Assembly: GCA_034509735.1 (NCBI GenBank) | Contig: JACGWO010000007.1 | Span: forward strand, 22,472,046 to 22,536,045 | Direction of reading: 5' to 3' | Length of the DNA stretch: 64,000 nt | DNA from: Sesamum alatum | Taxonomy: Eukaryota; Streptophyta; Magnoliopsida; Lamiales; Pedaliaceae | Shown: piece after piece, positions 1 to 10,344 of the stretch | Layout of the letters: each line of letters starts with the position of its first letter | How positions within the stretch are numbered: position 1 is the first letter of the stretch | Program-made: the position numbers and the translations under genes | The notes under the pieces: generated by a model | The model's input: the letters and a program-made list of their open reading frames with translations, nothing else | Told to the model about the DNA's origin: nothing | Database searches by the model: none

Positions 1-570
1 TAGCCAGATCCAAGATACAATCCTCCTATGCACGTGACTGCCATGGTTCCTCAAGTTTGAGGACTACTTCTGTATTATCGCAACTGGGGAAATCCAATCA
101 TACCGACCAAGCCTCCAAGGCTTCCATATGATGATCCCCGCGAGTCAATCCAGTCGGCTCGAGCTCAGTCAACCAACCCATCAAGATCGTGTAGGCGTCC
201 CACGCTTGTTGTCGATGAAACACGACACTCATCCAATCAACACGACTCTTGATGCAAGTCTACATAGGACTCTTGAGGCCCTGTCTTTAGGTCCTCAACT
301 TGGAACGTTTTAGACCCAACTCTTAATCAGTTGATTTCATGACCAGCATCCAATGTATGGCCCAACTGCATGAGTTGTTAATCGTGGCCTATGGGCTTTG
401 TTGCGATATATGTAAAACACCATTTTAGCATATGGAAAATAAGGGCAACAAAGAGGATACCAAAGTAATGAATACTCATTTTATTCATTATATAATATTA
501 CATTACATCAAGTTGTCAAATAGGTTACAAAATGCCAAACCTATTGGCTTTCTGGTTACCTATTCTAACA
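1..570 (-). repeat. Type II copia LTR, partial (5' portion, antisense)
   Basis: This stretch aligns by eye with the 5' halves of the type II LTRs at 47880-48428 and 55560-56143 in the same orientation. It ends at 570 in ...cacctattctaaca-like sequence (ggttacctattctaaca), the reverse complement of the TGTTAGAATAGG LTR start. No polypurine tract follows, so it is either the outer end of a 5' LTR or a solo LTR whose other part lies left of the window. The bases attca follow it and are a possible target duplication that cannot be tested here. Small open frames inside it are not coding. Confidence 0.8.
381..417. repeat. 37-bp inverted repeat, left arm
   Basis: This 37-bp block inside the LTR fragment is repeated perfectly, in inverted orientation, at 1825-1861. 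Both copies share changes not seen in the other type II LTRs, such as cctatgggctttg where others read tctgtgggctttg. The right arm therefore looks copied from this one. Confidence 0.85.
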
Positions 571-1824
571 ATTCAAACATCCATGATATACCATACCATA
601 AAATTAATGCAGAAATTACATGCAAAATATTCACACCAAACATTGGATAATTGTGCAACCTATGCACAATAATTTTTGTTGGAAAATCCTTTTCCATAAT
701 TAGCAAGGAAATATTATTTCTAGGAAATATAAAATCTCAACCAAAATTAAAAAGCCCCAGGTTAATTAGTTCAGAAAAATTTCTAGAATAATACAAAAAG
801 ATTAGATTTTCTGAAAACGCACGAAAACAACGAGAAACCGAAAAACGATCCAGCCCTGCCGGCTAAGAGTGCAGCCTGCACAGGACGCATGCTTGCGCGA
901 GCACGGGCCATCGCCGGCCCACGCAGGTGCTGTCCTCGCGCACGCAGGTGTTGTGCACACACCTGCGCGCACTGGCCCTCGCCCGCGCGTGTGCAGGCGC
1001 GCGCCTGCTTCTTGCTGCGCGGCCTCCCTGCTGACTATTATTGTTTTTCATGTTTTAATGTTTTCTTGCAAATAATTTTCTCAAATACAAAAACCATTAA
1101 TTCAAGAATATGCCGATATATATTCAAGAATCCCAAAATCCAACATTTGTGCAATATTAATACATTTCAAGATCTACTCATGCTCTTGCTGTAAAATGAC
1201 CATGATGTCCAACATCATAAAACACAGATTTTAATGCAAAATTTTACATTTGAATTTTAATCATTGGTGCAACCATTGCAAGAATTAAATCTTGTTAGGA
1301 AACCCTTTCCTCATTAATAAAGCATTATTTAGTTCAGAAAATTCCAAATCTCAAAAACCAAATATTCCAAGTTAACGGGTTTAGAAAAATGTAGAAAATA
1401 TCATAAAAATAATTCAAGAAAAATAGTTTTGAAAAACGAGCCAAAAAATGGGAGAAAAAGAAAAACGGCACCAACGGCCCAGCCAGGTACACGCGCGCGC
1501 GCAGGCGCCTCTGCCTGCGGTTGCCTCGCGTTCGCGCGCGCAGACCCCTACCTGCACGTGCGCCCGACCGCTGCCCTGTGCGCGTAGCCAGCCTGCTACT
1601 GCTGCCGCTTCACCGTTTTTCACCCTTTTTTCATGCTATTTTTGAACCACAAGACAAAATCAACCCGAGAACATGTACATACACATTCAAAAAATCCAAG
1701 ATCCAAAATTCCATGCAAAATTGAACGCCAATCAATATCTACGGTAAACATGCTTCGAACGTAAATTAAAACACGTTGATCATGCCTAAATACGTATAGC
1801 ACATAGAATTCTAGTGAATGATAT
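571..1824 (-). repeat. Two tandem, diverged copia leader segments
   Basis: Segments 590-1180 and about 1230-1790 have the same internal order. Each starts with an AT-rich run beginning near ttaatgca, then a gaaaaacg motif, then a GC-rich island (about 840-1030 and 1484-1612), then AT-rich sequence with ccaagatccaaaattcc-like text. The same order occurs in the leaders of C (53100-53900) and D (44360-45240), so these are antisense leader pieces without LTR, PBS or gag. The second copy stops near 1808, shortly before the PBS would be expected. Overlapping open frames here only reflect the scarcity of stops in GC-rich DNA. Confidence 0.55.
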
Positions 1825-1861
1825 TTTTACATATATCGCAACAAAGCCCATAGGCCACGAT
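1825..1861. repeat. 37-bp inverted repeat, right arm
   Basis: This is the reverse complement of 381-417. It sits exactly between the end of the second leader segment and the start of the type III LTR remnant, a position typical of filler DNA at a rearrangement junction. Confidence 0.85.
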
Positions 1862-3225
1862 AATAAAGTTGCAAAGCATAATTAATTGGGATTTAAAACA
1901 TGCATCACACACATGGAATGGGCCTAATAACTCTAAATTAAATAGTCCCATGGACTTTATATTAAATCTTATTTAATATACCAAGCCCATTAATTAATTC
2001 ACCTTTTTAATCTAATTAAATGGGAAGCCCATGCTTTATAAAATCCATAAATCTAAATTATAAACTCAAGCCCGATTAATCCAATTAATCTATCGAGGCT
2101 TGAATCTCCAAAAAGTATAATTTAAACTACTTAAACCTTCTCCCTGAATTAATTCCCTTCACATCTGGTGTAGCGGGTGTGACTCTTTAGGTTCACCCTC
2201 AGCTAGACTTGGACTTACTTCTTGTTATCTCATAACCAAAATAGTCCGTCACCATGGGTGGCCATTTAGCAACGGTCTATGGCACTAGAGACTAGGTAAA
2301 TATGTGGTGTGAACATTTAGGCTCCGAGTTACATACAGGTATGGTCCTACTGTCACCTGTCTCCCGGCCTTAGTCTAGGGCTTGGAATTAGGATGTCGGT
2401 TCCCATCCTTGAATTAGGCAATTGTGCTTTAAACTTGAGATAGGTTTAACTCTATGTTTGACGTAGGCAATCCTTTCCCACTCAATCAAGTGCTATGGCC
2501 ATAGACTTTGTGAGTATAAACAATCTCAGAGCGCATAGGAGATCTCGTTGTCATAATCTTTGACAGGGGACATATCCTATCTTGGAATCCAATGTCTTCA
2601 CATACTCCGACCGCACTGAATAAGGCTTATGATGGCCATGACATATGACACGATCACCTCTCGCCAGATCCAAGATACAGTCTTCGTATGTGAGCGACTA
2701 GTGTGATTCCTCAAGTCCAAGGACTAATCTCGTACTATCAGAATTGGAATACAAGTCATACCAACTAAGCCCTTGTGGCTCCCATATGACGATTCCCGCG
2801 AGTCACCTCAGTCAGCCGACACCTTTTGTCAACTAACCTACAATATTGCATAAACATCCAACATCTGTCACCGATGAAACACGACACTCATCTAATGAAT
2901 GCAATCCTTAGTGCAAGTCTCTATAGGACCCTCGATGCCCAATCTCGAGGTCCTTGGTTTGGAGTGTTTCACACCTATCTACAGAAGTTGGTTCCATGGC
3001 CGCCAACCTATGTGCAGTCCAACTTCTTTTATTCATATGTCGGGTCTGTGGGCGTTTGTTGTGACATCGAAAACACGTTCAATGCAAGCAGTAAGTACAA
3101 CAAACTAATCATTGGCAATGATAAATCCTTACTACATTCATCAACATAATATTACTAGTTTACAGATTGACGAATGATTCTCAGAACAACCAACCACATT
3201 GACTTTTTGGTCACCTATTCTAACA
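1862..3225 (-). repeat. Type III copia LTR remnant (3' portion lost)
   Basis: The right end at 3225 reads cacctattctaaca, the antisense LTR start. From about 2160 rightwards the sequence matches the type III LTRs at 33300-33840/35842-36403 and, inverted, 27617-28700. The shared blocks include the ctagtctctagtgcc core (antisense, 2250-2310) and the ctgtca/tgacag hairpin region. The part left of 2160 is AT-rich LTR-like sequence with weaker support. The R/U5 end is missing. Its segment 2264-2912 closely resembles the foreign block inside the 5' LTR of element A. Confidence 0.7.
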
Positions 3226-3289
3226 GTCTATAGGTAAGTTTATATCTCCAATCCTTACTAAAGATTCCTTTCCTGACACTGTTCACCAT

Positions 3290-3795
3290 GAAACCTCCCC
3301 CCACAGGAAAATGAACCATCAAATTATATTCCAAAGGACTATTTTCACCTGGCACTTTAGATACAAGTTTCGATTATATGTATGAATGTTTAGAGCCAGG
3401 ATCAATCAAAACATAAGCCTCAACATCAAATAATAAGATTGTACCTAATATTATATCGTTCGAGGTTGGGGCTTCCTCCCTAGTCATGTGATAAAGTCTC
3501 GCTTGGGTATGTCCCGGAGTTGCTTGTGTTCCAGGCCAACTAGTATCCCCACCTCTAGTATGACTACTAGTTCTATTGTTAGTGCCTCTGCCTCTGCCTC
3601 TCTCAGTTCCTCAGCCAACATTTGCCACACTACTCTAACTTTGGGTCCAACTGGCTACACTTCCACCCACACCTGTAGTCTGACTAGAACAATCCTAGCT
3701 ATGTGTTCTCTACCTCCACAATTATAACAGGTTCTAGCTATAGCATCATTTCTCTAGCATGGTCCTGAATGCGGCCTTCCACAAGTAAAACAACT
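3290..3795 (-). pseudogene. Ty3/gypsy zinc knuckle and retropepsin remnant
   Basis: Read on the minus strand, 3698-3729 encodes the start of a CCHC zinc knuckle (CYNCGGREHIA). A one-base loss there shifts the frame just before the last cysteine; the neighbouring frame reads RDCS. Downstream, a serine- and glutamate-rich linker leads to a protease-like stretch whose active-site triplet reads Asp-Pro-Gly at 3395-3403, in the context LIDPGSKHSYI. An Asp-Pro-Gly site followed by S.HS is, as far as I know, common in plant gypsy (chromovirus-type) proteases. The reading frame has stops and ends near 3290, with no reverse transcriptase following, so this is a truncated relic. It lies downstream of the gag remnant at 3796-4677. 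Confidence 0.65.
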
Positions 3796-4677
3796 CTATC
3801 CGAATGCTAAACCTCTACCACCACTCTGCCCAGATCTCCTACTTGCTCTAATAGAAGTCATACTAAATGTTCTACGTTCTGCTAAACCTTTGTTGAAGCC
3901 TACGGATCTGCTAAACTTTGATCTACCATTTTTGCGAAAAGTGAACCCACCACGTGAAAAACATCCACCTCCTTCTGAAAATGAACGGTCGTTGCCCCTC
4001 TTGGTCAACTAATCGATTCCCCTCTTGTATATATGGACATTCTTTTCTCCTCTCCCTTTTTTTTATCCTCAGTTATTGCCTCTTCCATCTGAACGGCTGA
4101 CTCAACATGGGTTTTGAAATTTTTAATTCTAATTGCAAGTCCCTTTTTATCTCAGGTCGTAGCCCCTGTTCAAATCGATAACAACAATCCTCCTATGTCA
4201 CTACTGCTTCAGGTACATACTTTGCTAATGCAGCAAAACGAAGCTCATACTCCGCCATTGCCTGATTATCCCCTTGAATTAAGTTTAAAAACTCCATTTT
4301 CTTCTTATCACAGTACATCTGGGGTTTGTATTTATCGTTAAACTCTTTCTGAAATTGAACCCAAGTTATATAATGTAGCTCATATGCTCTCTTTATTGAT
4401 CTCCACCAAATTAAGGCAGCACTAGTGAATAAGGACACGACATACTTAAGTAGGTTTCTAGAGTACAACTCATCAGATTCATCACATCCTCTGTCTTTTC
4501 CCACCATCTCTCAGCAACCTCTAGGTCTAAGGTACCCTCGAATTCTTTACCTCCTATTTTCATAATTTTCCAATAGTTACGATCAATTGTAGGTACTGCT
4601 TGTGTTGTAGTTGGAGCTTGTGCATGTGTTTGTGCAAAGAACTGTGCTTGAGCTTGTGCTTGGGCCTGGAAGGCCAT
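3796..4677 (-). pseudogene. Ty3/gypsy gag (capsid) remnant
   Basis: The minus strand holds two overlapping frames. One begins at 4677 with MAFQAQAQAQAQ and continues through EVAERWWEKTEDVM. The other, 4507-4193, continues the capsid with AALIWWRSIKRA, WVQFQKEFNDKY, KKKMEFLNLIQG and AEYELRFAALAKYVP. This is the conserved order of the plant gypsy gag domain (retrotrans_gag type), which packages the RNA. A frameshift near 4420-4500 joins the two. A basic, glycine-rich linker (4008-3796) leads to the zinc knuckle. No LTR or PBS is recognised upstream. Family assignment is firm; the element is dead. Confidence 0.75.
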
Positions 4678-4740
4678 TTGAAGAATCTAAGCATACTTGG
4701 GTATTAAAGCTGTTGTTGGAGTGTTAAACTTAATTCAGCC

Positions 4741-5339
4741 TTCATCCTAGCTCAAATTAGAATTATGCAACTTATAGATAAAGATAATTACCAACTCAAT
4801 AAAGGATGCGCTAGATACATCTAATTTTGAAGATGGTAAATGGAAGAAACTAGAATTCCTCACCTCTTTCTCTCTTCTTCTCTCAACCGCTTACTACCTC
4901 TCCATTTTGTCTTCTTTTGCTGGTTCTACCCCATTCTAAACTTATATTTGTATAGTTGATATTTATCCTTCTATATATATATGTATCTATCAATAGATAT
5001 ATATGAATAGGTTAGTAGGTATGTACATATAGGTGTATATAAGTGAAAATTATATTGTAAAGAAGCAAGTTGATAAGGATGACTTTTTTTTTGTTTAATG
5101 TAGTCATATATATATATATATATAAATTTATATTCATTTATAAGATATTATATCTCCCCCTGCATCTTCACAAATTTTCTATTGAAACCCTCAAAAACTT
5201 TTTATCGCTTTAAAATTTCAATTATCTTCAAGAATATATCTTATCACATAATTTCTAATTAAACACCAAATATTATATAAATCGTCAAATTATATATCCA
5301 TTTTATTGCTAATAAATGATAATCATGTATTTACATTCG
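4741..5339. other. AT-rich stretch, no gene seen
   Basis: Pyrimidine-rich sequence at 4860-4935 (ctctttctctcttcttctctc) upstream of the gypsy gag could be its leader. A run of alternating TA occupies about 5106-5126. Nothing else is recognised. Confidence 0.5.
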
Positions 5340-6524
5340 AGGATGTTTCACAAATCCATGATAGAATTATTGGAATTAATTTATAGAATTACTTATGGGG
5401 AATAAGTCAATTAATTTAAGGAGATGAATTGATTGATCGAAATGATTTATGAAATCAAGTCATGGAAAAAATAAATAATGTGATTATTTAATTTGGAGTC
5501 TAAATTCACAAGCATTAATTTGATTAAGTAAATATTTTGATAGATTAATTAAGATTAATCTATTTTGACTTGAAAATTAATTAATTAGATTAACTGATAT
5601 AGGTCTATATTTAATTAAAGAATTAAATATCACGTGCTAAATAATTGAACTCAATTAATTAGGAATTAATTAAAATTTGACTTAGTCCAATTGAGAATTA
5701 AGATAATGCCCAAGACCTTAGCCCAAGCCACAAGCCCACAAAACAAGATTCATTGAACATAGAAATGACTTATTTTCATCTTTAGATGAAGAAGAAATAT
5801 GAGTCATGCTAGAGCTTGTCTATAAAGAAGACAAGTGTTGAAGGAGAAAAGATGAGTCATGCTAGAACTTGTCTATGAAGATGACAAGTGTCATCTAAGA
5901 GCAAGGCAAAAGGGTTTGTCTACATTCATTGTATCTAGTGCAAAGAATTTCCTATAAAAAGGGGTAGAAGGAAAGAGATTTAAACACCACTTTATATACA
6001 TAAAAAAACTCATGCTGTCCATTTTTTGTTCTTAGACTTTCTCTCCTTCAAAGCTAGAAAGTCTAGCATTCACTTTAGCCTTGTTCTTATGTTCATTTCT
6101 CATCTCCAAAAGAGAAGACTTCCCTTCTTTTCTCCATAGAGCAATAGTTGATCTACCTCAATCTTCCAATACCTACTAGCATAGATATGAATGTGATTCC
6201 ATCATAGGCGGTGTGGACTAACTTTAGAGGGAAGACACTTGTGTTTCTACCATGAACGACAAACAAACACGGTTCTGTTTTTACATTCCACCGTCTTTAA
6301 GGTTAGGCCGTTCTTGAGAAAGTTTAAGTAATCAACATCAACTGGAGAGCAAGAAAGGTTGGTTTCTCTTAACCATTGAATTGACATCCTTTTATTCATG
6401 AGATCCACTTCGTAATAGCAATGAGTCGGGCGATTTGATCGCTAATTATAATATTGTTTTGTAATTAAACTTTCAATTTTCATTGTGTTTAACGACTCGG
6501 GGCTTATACGAAGCTAACAAAGTG
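5340..6524 (+). repeat. Probable degenerate LTR with TATA box
   Basis: AT-rich sequence with repeated aattaatt blocks and gcccaagcc-type text is followed by a TATA box at 5953-5960 (tataaaaa) and a pyrimidine-rich stretch with ctttctctccttc. That layout is typical of a plant copia LTR promoter on the plus strand. I cannot place its ends and see no adjoining gag, so it may be a solo or decayed LTR. Confidence 0.35.
5801..5890. repeat. Imperfect tandem duplication, period 52
   Basis: The 38-base block at 5801-5838, starting gagtcatgctagagcttgtc, recurs at 5853-5890 with a few substitutions. It lies about 60 bases upstream of the TATA box, a place where LTR enhancer repeats often sit. Confidence 0.7.
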
Positions 6525-6543
6525 TTCCCACATACGGCGCCAA
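6525..6543 (-). other. Primer binding site of a gypsy/TRIM-like element
   Basis: The reverse complement reads ttggcgccgtatgtgggaa, close to the TTGGCGCCGTCTGTGGGAA that commonly follows the LTR of plant gypsy and TRIM/LARD elements. It abuts an LTR end ending in CA at 6544 (antisense). Confidence 0.6.
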
Positions 6544-7380
6544 TGCGTAGTGGGGTCCAGTAGCACCACAAAAGTCAAAGGATCTTCACAAAAATTATAG
6601 GATAAAGGGGGGACTTACCTGCAAAGAGAGGTTAGCACTCTGATGCTTAAGTCAATAATGTTCTTACTAATAAAATGAAATAATGGTGAAATATGGTAAT
6701 GGTGTGATACAATTTATGTAAAACAAGCTTCAAATTGCTGAGAAATTGAGAGAGAGTGCAAGTGAGAGTGTCAGAGTAGTAAAAATGTAAGATGTTGTCA
6801 AGATGTTACCAAATAGTTGCACCATTCCTCTATTTATAGGCCTTCTTAGAGCAGGATTCAGAGAGTAGTTAGGGTGAATCTAGTGCCATTTGATAGCTAC
6901 ATGTGTTAGCTAAATAACAAAAAACAAATCTAAGAATTTGGACTTATCTTGAAGGACTTATGGTCTTTTAACTGAGTCTTGCCCTATTTGTCCAGAGTCC
7001 GGGACTCTGTTACTTGTTGGTTATCAGCTAGGTTGGCACCGAATTATTAGGAGCTTGCTGGAGATATTTTAATATGATGTATCTCAATGAGTCAGGAATC
7101 TCTATAACGTGTCCACCTAGTTGTATGCTGATGTGTTTGGCTAAATGGACTTATTTATTAAGCCTACCGATTTGGAAAAGATAGAAAACAGGTTTATTGA
7201 GCCTTACTTATCTGGTCATGTCCAGATGGTTATGACCGGCTGGACTGGTTGATTGAGGCCCGCCTATATGCTTAGGCTTTGAGTGCAAAAATGTTGAGGC
7301 GTATCAGGTGTAATATTGTTTCAACCGATGATAAGTTCGGAGTTAAACGCTATTCGTTGCATTATGTCTTGATGCCAAGG
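6544..7380 (-). repeat. LTR of a gypsy/TRIM-like element, antisense
   Basis: It starts at the PBS boundary with tg (antisense CA). An antisense TATA box (tataaata) lies at 6831-6838, giving a promoter that fires leftwards into the PBS. The distal end is not defined, and 7380 is only where the following RNase H-like remnant begins to be recognisable. No coding sequence follows the PBS. Confidence 0.45.
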
Positions 7381-7457
7381 TATTGTATGAAGAAAATTGC
7401 TTTTCTTTTTTAGTTGAAAATACCATTCATTCTACAAATAAATTACAATCATCAGGA

Positions 7458-7750
7458 TTAAGGAATAAAATCACACTCAAGAATTGTTGTAGTAGCTCTA
7501 GCAAGATCGTGAGCGTTCGTATTCAAATTACGCTGGGCATGGGCGAAGATACAAGAATATCTACGAAGAAGCCTTCAACCTGCAGATATCCGCCAATAAA
7601 GGACCGAATGGAGATGTATCCTCCTCCGGCTCTGAAATTTTCTTCACAACCGAACAGGCAATCACCCTCAACAATTATGCTTGGCCACCCTTTCTCCTCA
7701 CCTAGCTTCACAGCTTCAGCTGCTGCAAGTAGTTCTGTTGTAATTGACAT
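7458..7750 (-). pseudogene. RNase H-like (RVT_3-type) domain remnant
   Basis: From a start at 7750 the minus strand encodes ELLAAAEAVKLGEEKGW followed by IIVEGDCL. This matches the plant RNase H-like domain found in many short plant proteins and in non-LTR retrotransposons, in which an A.EA..A....GW..VI.EGD helix-strand carries catalytic acids. After a frameshift near 7540 the other frame reads HAQRNLNTNAHDLARA, matching the usual closing motif H..R..N..AH.LA of that domain, and stops at 7458. It is short, frameshifted, and flanked by transposable elements. It could be a fragment of a LINE or of a host gene; I cannot tell which. Confidence 0.6.
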
Positions 7751-7935
7751 TTTATAATGTTAATTTGTAACAACAAATTCGTTCTAAAATATGGGTTCAA
7801 TTACATGTGAATCCATAGATTAGATGGTGAGAGAAATAGAAAGATTACACTTGTCCTGCATAGGAACATGATGGGAAAGTGTGGAGCCTTGATAAGGATA
7901 TAAAGTGTATGTGGGGGTGAGTGTTTCACACTCAA

Positions 7936-8010
7936 TGTTGTCCCGCATTGGAAGTTTAAGGATAACTTAAAGTCCTTATATCAAGTTCAATGTTCAATAT
8001 ATGTTTGAAG
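7936..8010 (+). repeat. Element F 5' LTR, first part
   Basis: The segment starts tgttgtcccgcattgg, a common start of one class of plant copia LTRs. It is cut at 8010 by the insertion of element A. Removing A joins 8010 to 18548 and gives ...tttgaagtgttatggag, which continues the LTR. The last five bases (8006-8010) are the target duplication. Confidence 0.55.
8006..8010. repeat. Target site duplication of element A (left), tgaag
   Basis: The bases tgaag immediately precede the LTR start TGTTAG at 8011. They are repeated immediately after the LTR end CA at 18542. Confidence 0.9.
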
Positions 8011-9415
8011 TGTTAGAATAGGTGACCATGTAAGCCAATTTTGGCAGGAATATGTAACCTATGTCTAGACAATTTCTGGTGTTTGATAAAAACATTTATG
8101 AATAAAGAAGTGAAAATTCATATGGCAATACTTTGTTTACGTTCACTTATATCTGCATTTACATTTCTGTTCACTACGCAAACAAAGCCCACGGACTGAG
8201 AATCGATTTCGGGGACTGGGACTACGCTTGGAGGTAGGTCCATGAAATCAGTCTTACCGAATCAGTTCGGAAATCTCCAAGTCAAGGAATCCCAAAAATG
8301 GGTACCGGGATTCCCTTTGAGACTTGCACTAAGCATCTGCTGTCGTATTTCATCGATGGGTGACGAAGGTCGTCTAAGCAGTGTTAGTGGTCAGCATGCT
8401 AGGAAGCAGCTGACTGAGGTGACTTGCGGGAACCGTCTTACGGAGGACCTTGAGTATGGTCAGCAAGGTATGACGTGTATTCCCGGTTCCAACGGTACAG
8501 ACCAAGTCCTTTGACATGAGGAACTGCTGAGTTCACCTGTGCATCAAGTCTGTATCTTAGATATGGTGAGAGATTGCCAAAATACTCTTGAGTAGTCATA
8601 AGCCATGTCTAGTGCAGCTCGGGTGTAAAAAGTGACAGTATTTTCCAAGAAAGGATCTGTCTCCTGTCAAAAGGTATTGACAGTTGAGTCTCATGTACGC
8701 TCTGTGTCTTGTCCCTAAAATCTGTGGCCACAGTAACTGAACAGAAGGGAAGGTTTCCCTTGCGGCGTTTAGTAAGGACAGACCGACACTTAGGTCCAAA
8801 ATGGTACCTGCTTTTTTCGTGCCCTAGACTCTAAGTGATGAGACCGAAGACAGAAGGACAAGTGTACTGTTAGAGCCTAAATGTTCATCCCCAATTATTT
8901 CACCTAGTCTCTAGTGCCATGGACCGTTGCTAGATGGCCACCCATGGTAACGGACGGATTCTAGGAATCCGACCAAGTCTAGCTGAAAGGTGAACCTAAA
9001 GAGTCACACACTATCCACACACACTTAGTATTTAATTTGGAATTAAATATTGGAGTAAAGGAATGATTAAATTAGATTTAATCGGGTCCTATATTTTCTT
9101 GGAGAAATTAATTCCTTCTATTTGATAAAGGGAATTAAATTAATAAATAGGATTTATTAAAGGGTTGATTTAATGGGCTTAGAATAAATATTAATATTTA
9201 TTTATTATATATATTTTTAGCCTTTTGGAATATTTAATGGGATTTAAATATTCCATTAAATTAAAATCAACGATTGAGATGGAAAGGGGAGATGGAAGGC
9301 TAGGATTTGTTTGACTAGATCAAACACTAGTTTGACTAGGACTTTGACTAGGTCAAAATCCTAGACAAATTAGAGTTCTTAGAGTAGGAGTTTAGAGAGG
9401 ATTAAACTCCTCCTC

Positions 9416-9423
9416 TATAAATA
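9416..9423 (+). promoter_or_regulatory. TATA box in type I LTR (element A, 5')
   Basis: tataaata lies in the context cctcctctataaatacctct. The same context recurs at 17954 in the 3' LTR, and related boxes occur in the solo LTRs near 35250 and 60532, so this is the likely LTR core promoter. Confidence 0.7.
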
Positions 9424-9484
9424 CCTCTAGCTTCCAACTTTTTGATGATGATGAAATTCCAACACACACACAACACACACATAA

Positions 9485-10130
9485 TTCCATGCCACTAGAG
9501 ACTAGGTGAATATGTGGTGTGAACATTTAGGCTCCGAGTTACATACAGGTAGGGTCCTACTGTCGCTTGTCTCCGGCCTTAGTCTAGGCATGGAATAGGA
9601 TGTTGGTTCCCATCCTTGACTTAGGCATCTATGCTTCAAACTTGAGATGGGTTTAACTCTATGATTGAGGTAGGAAATCTTTTTCCACTCAATCAAATGC
9701 TATGAAACATAGACTTTGAGAGTCTAAACCATCTCAGAGCACATAGGAGATTTCGCTGTCATAATCTTTGACAGGGGACAGATCCTATCATGGAATCTGC
9801 CGTCCTCTCTACGTACTCCGACTGCACTGAACAAAGCTTATGATGGCCATGTATTACAACACAATCACCGCTTGCCAGATTCAAGATACAACCTTTGTAT
9901 GTAAGCGACTGTTGTGATTCCTCAAGTCCAAGGACTAATCCCGTATTACCAGAACCGGCAATACTAGTCATACCGACCAAACCCGTGTGGCTTCCATATG
10001 ACGATTCCCCCGAGTCACCTCAGCTAGCAGACACCCTTTTCAACTAACCCACTAATATTGCATAGACGTCCAACCTCTGCCACCGATGAAACACGGTACT
10101 CATCTAATGAATGCAATCCTTAGTGCAAGA
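9485..10130 (-). repeat. Foreign type III LTR block inside the A 5' LTR
   Basis: The block runs from ccatgccactagagactaggtg to atccttagtgcaag and matches 2264-2912 (type III LTR, antisense) almost end to end. The left junction shares cataatt with the native LTR sequence and the right junction shares aaga. Such short matches suggest a microhomology-mediated repair or template switch rather than a normal insertion. No target duplication is seen. Confidence 0.8.
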
Positions 10131-10333
10131 CGAAAACGACAACGGGTATGTCTCCATGCTTTCTTTACATGTTGTTTAATCATGAGATACACTGAACACC
10201 TGGGAATCTCAAGGGTACACCCCTTGAGCGTGTTCTTTTATTATTAAAAGCATGCTTTAATTTTTGTATGTTATTTTATATCGCGCTTCCGCATTCGCGC
10301 AATTCCCGGGATGATCCACCGATTCCTTTCAGA

Positions 10334-10344
10334 TGTATCAGAGC
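10334..10344 (+). other. Primer binding site of A (damaged)
   Basis: tgtatcagagc lies two bases after the LTR end. The intact site in element D reads tggtatcagagc, complementary to the 3' end of initiator tRNA-Met. Element A has lost one G, which would weaken priming. Confidence 0.8.

Larger units (their letters stand above)
8011..10331 (+). repeat. Element A 5' LTR (type I, mosaic)
   Basis: It starts TGTTAGAATAGG and ends cctttca. It matches the 3' LTR closely at 8011-9484 and 10128-10331. In between, about 275 bases of the 3' LTR (18020-18300) are replaced by about 645 bases of antisense type III LTR. About 45 more bases are missing after gacaacgggta. A TATA box (tataaata) is at 9416-9423. 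The replacement removes the CT-rich tract and hairpin downstream of the TATA box, so the promoter context is damaged. Confidence 0.9.
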
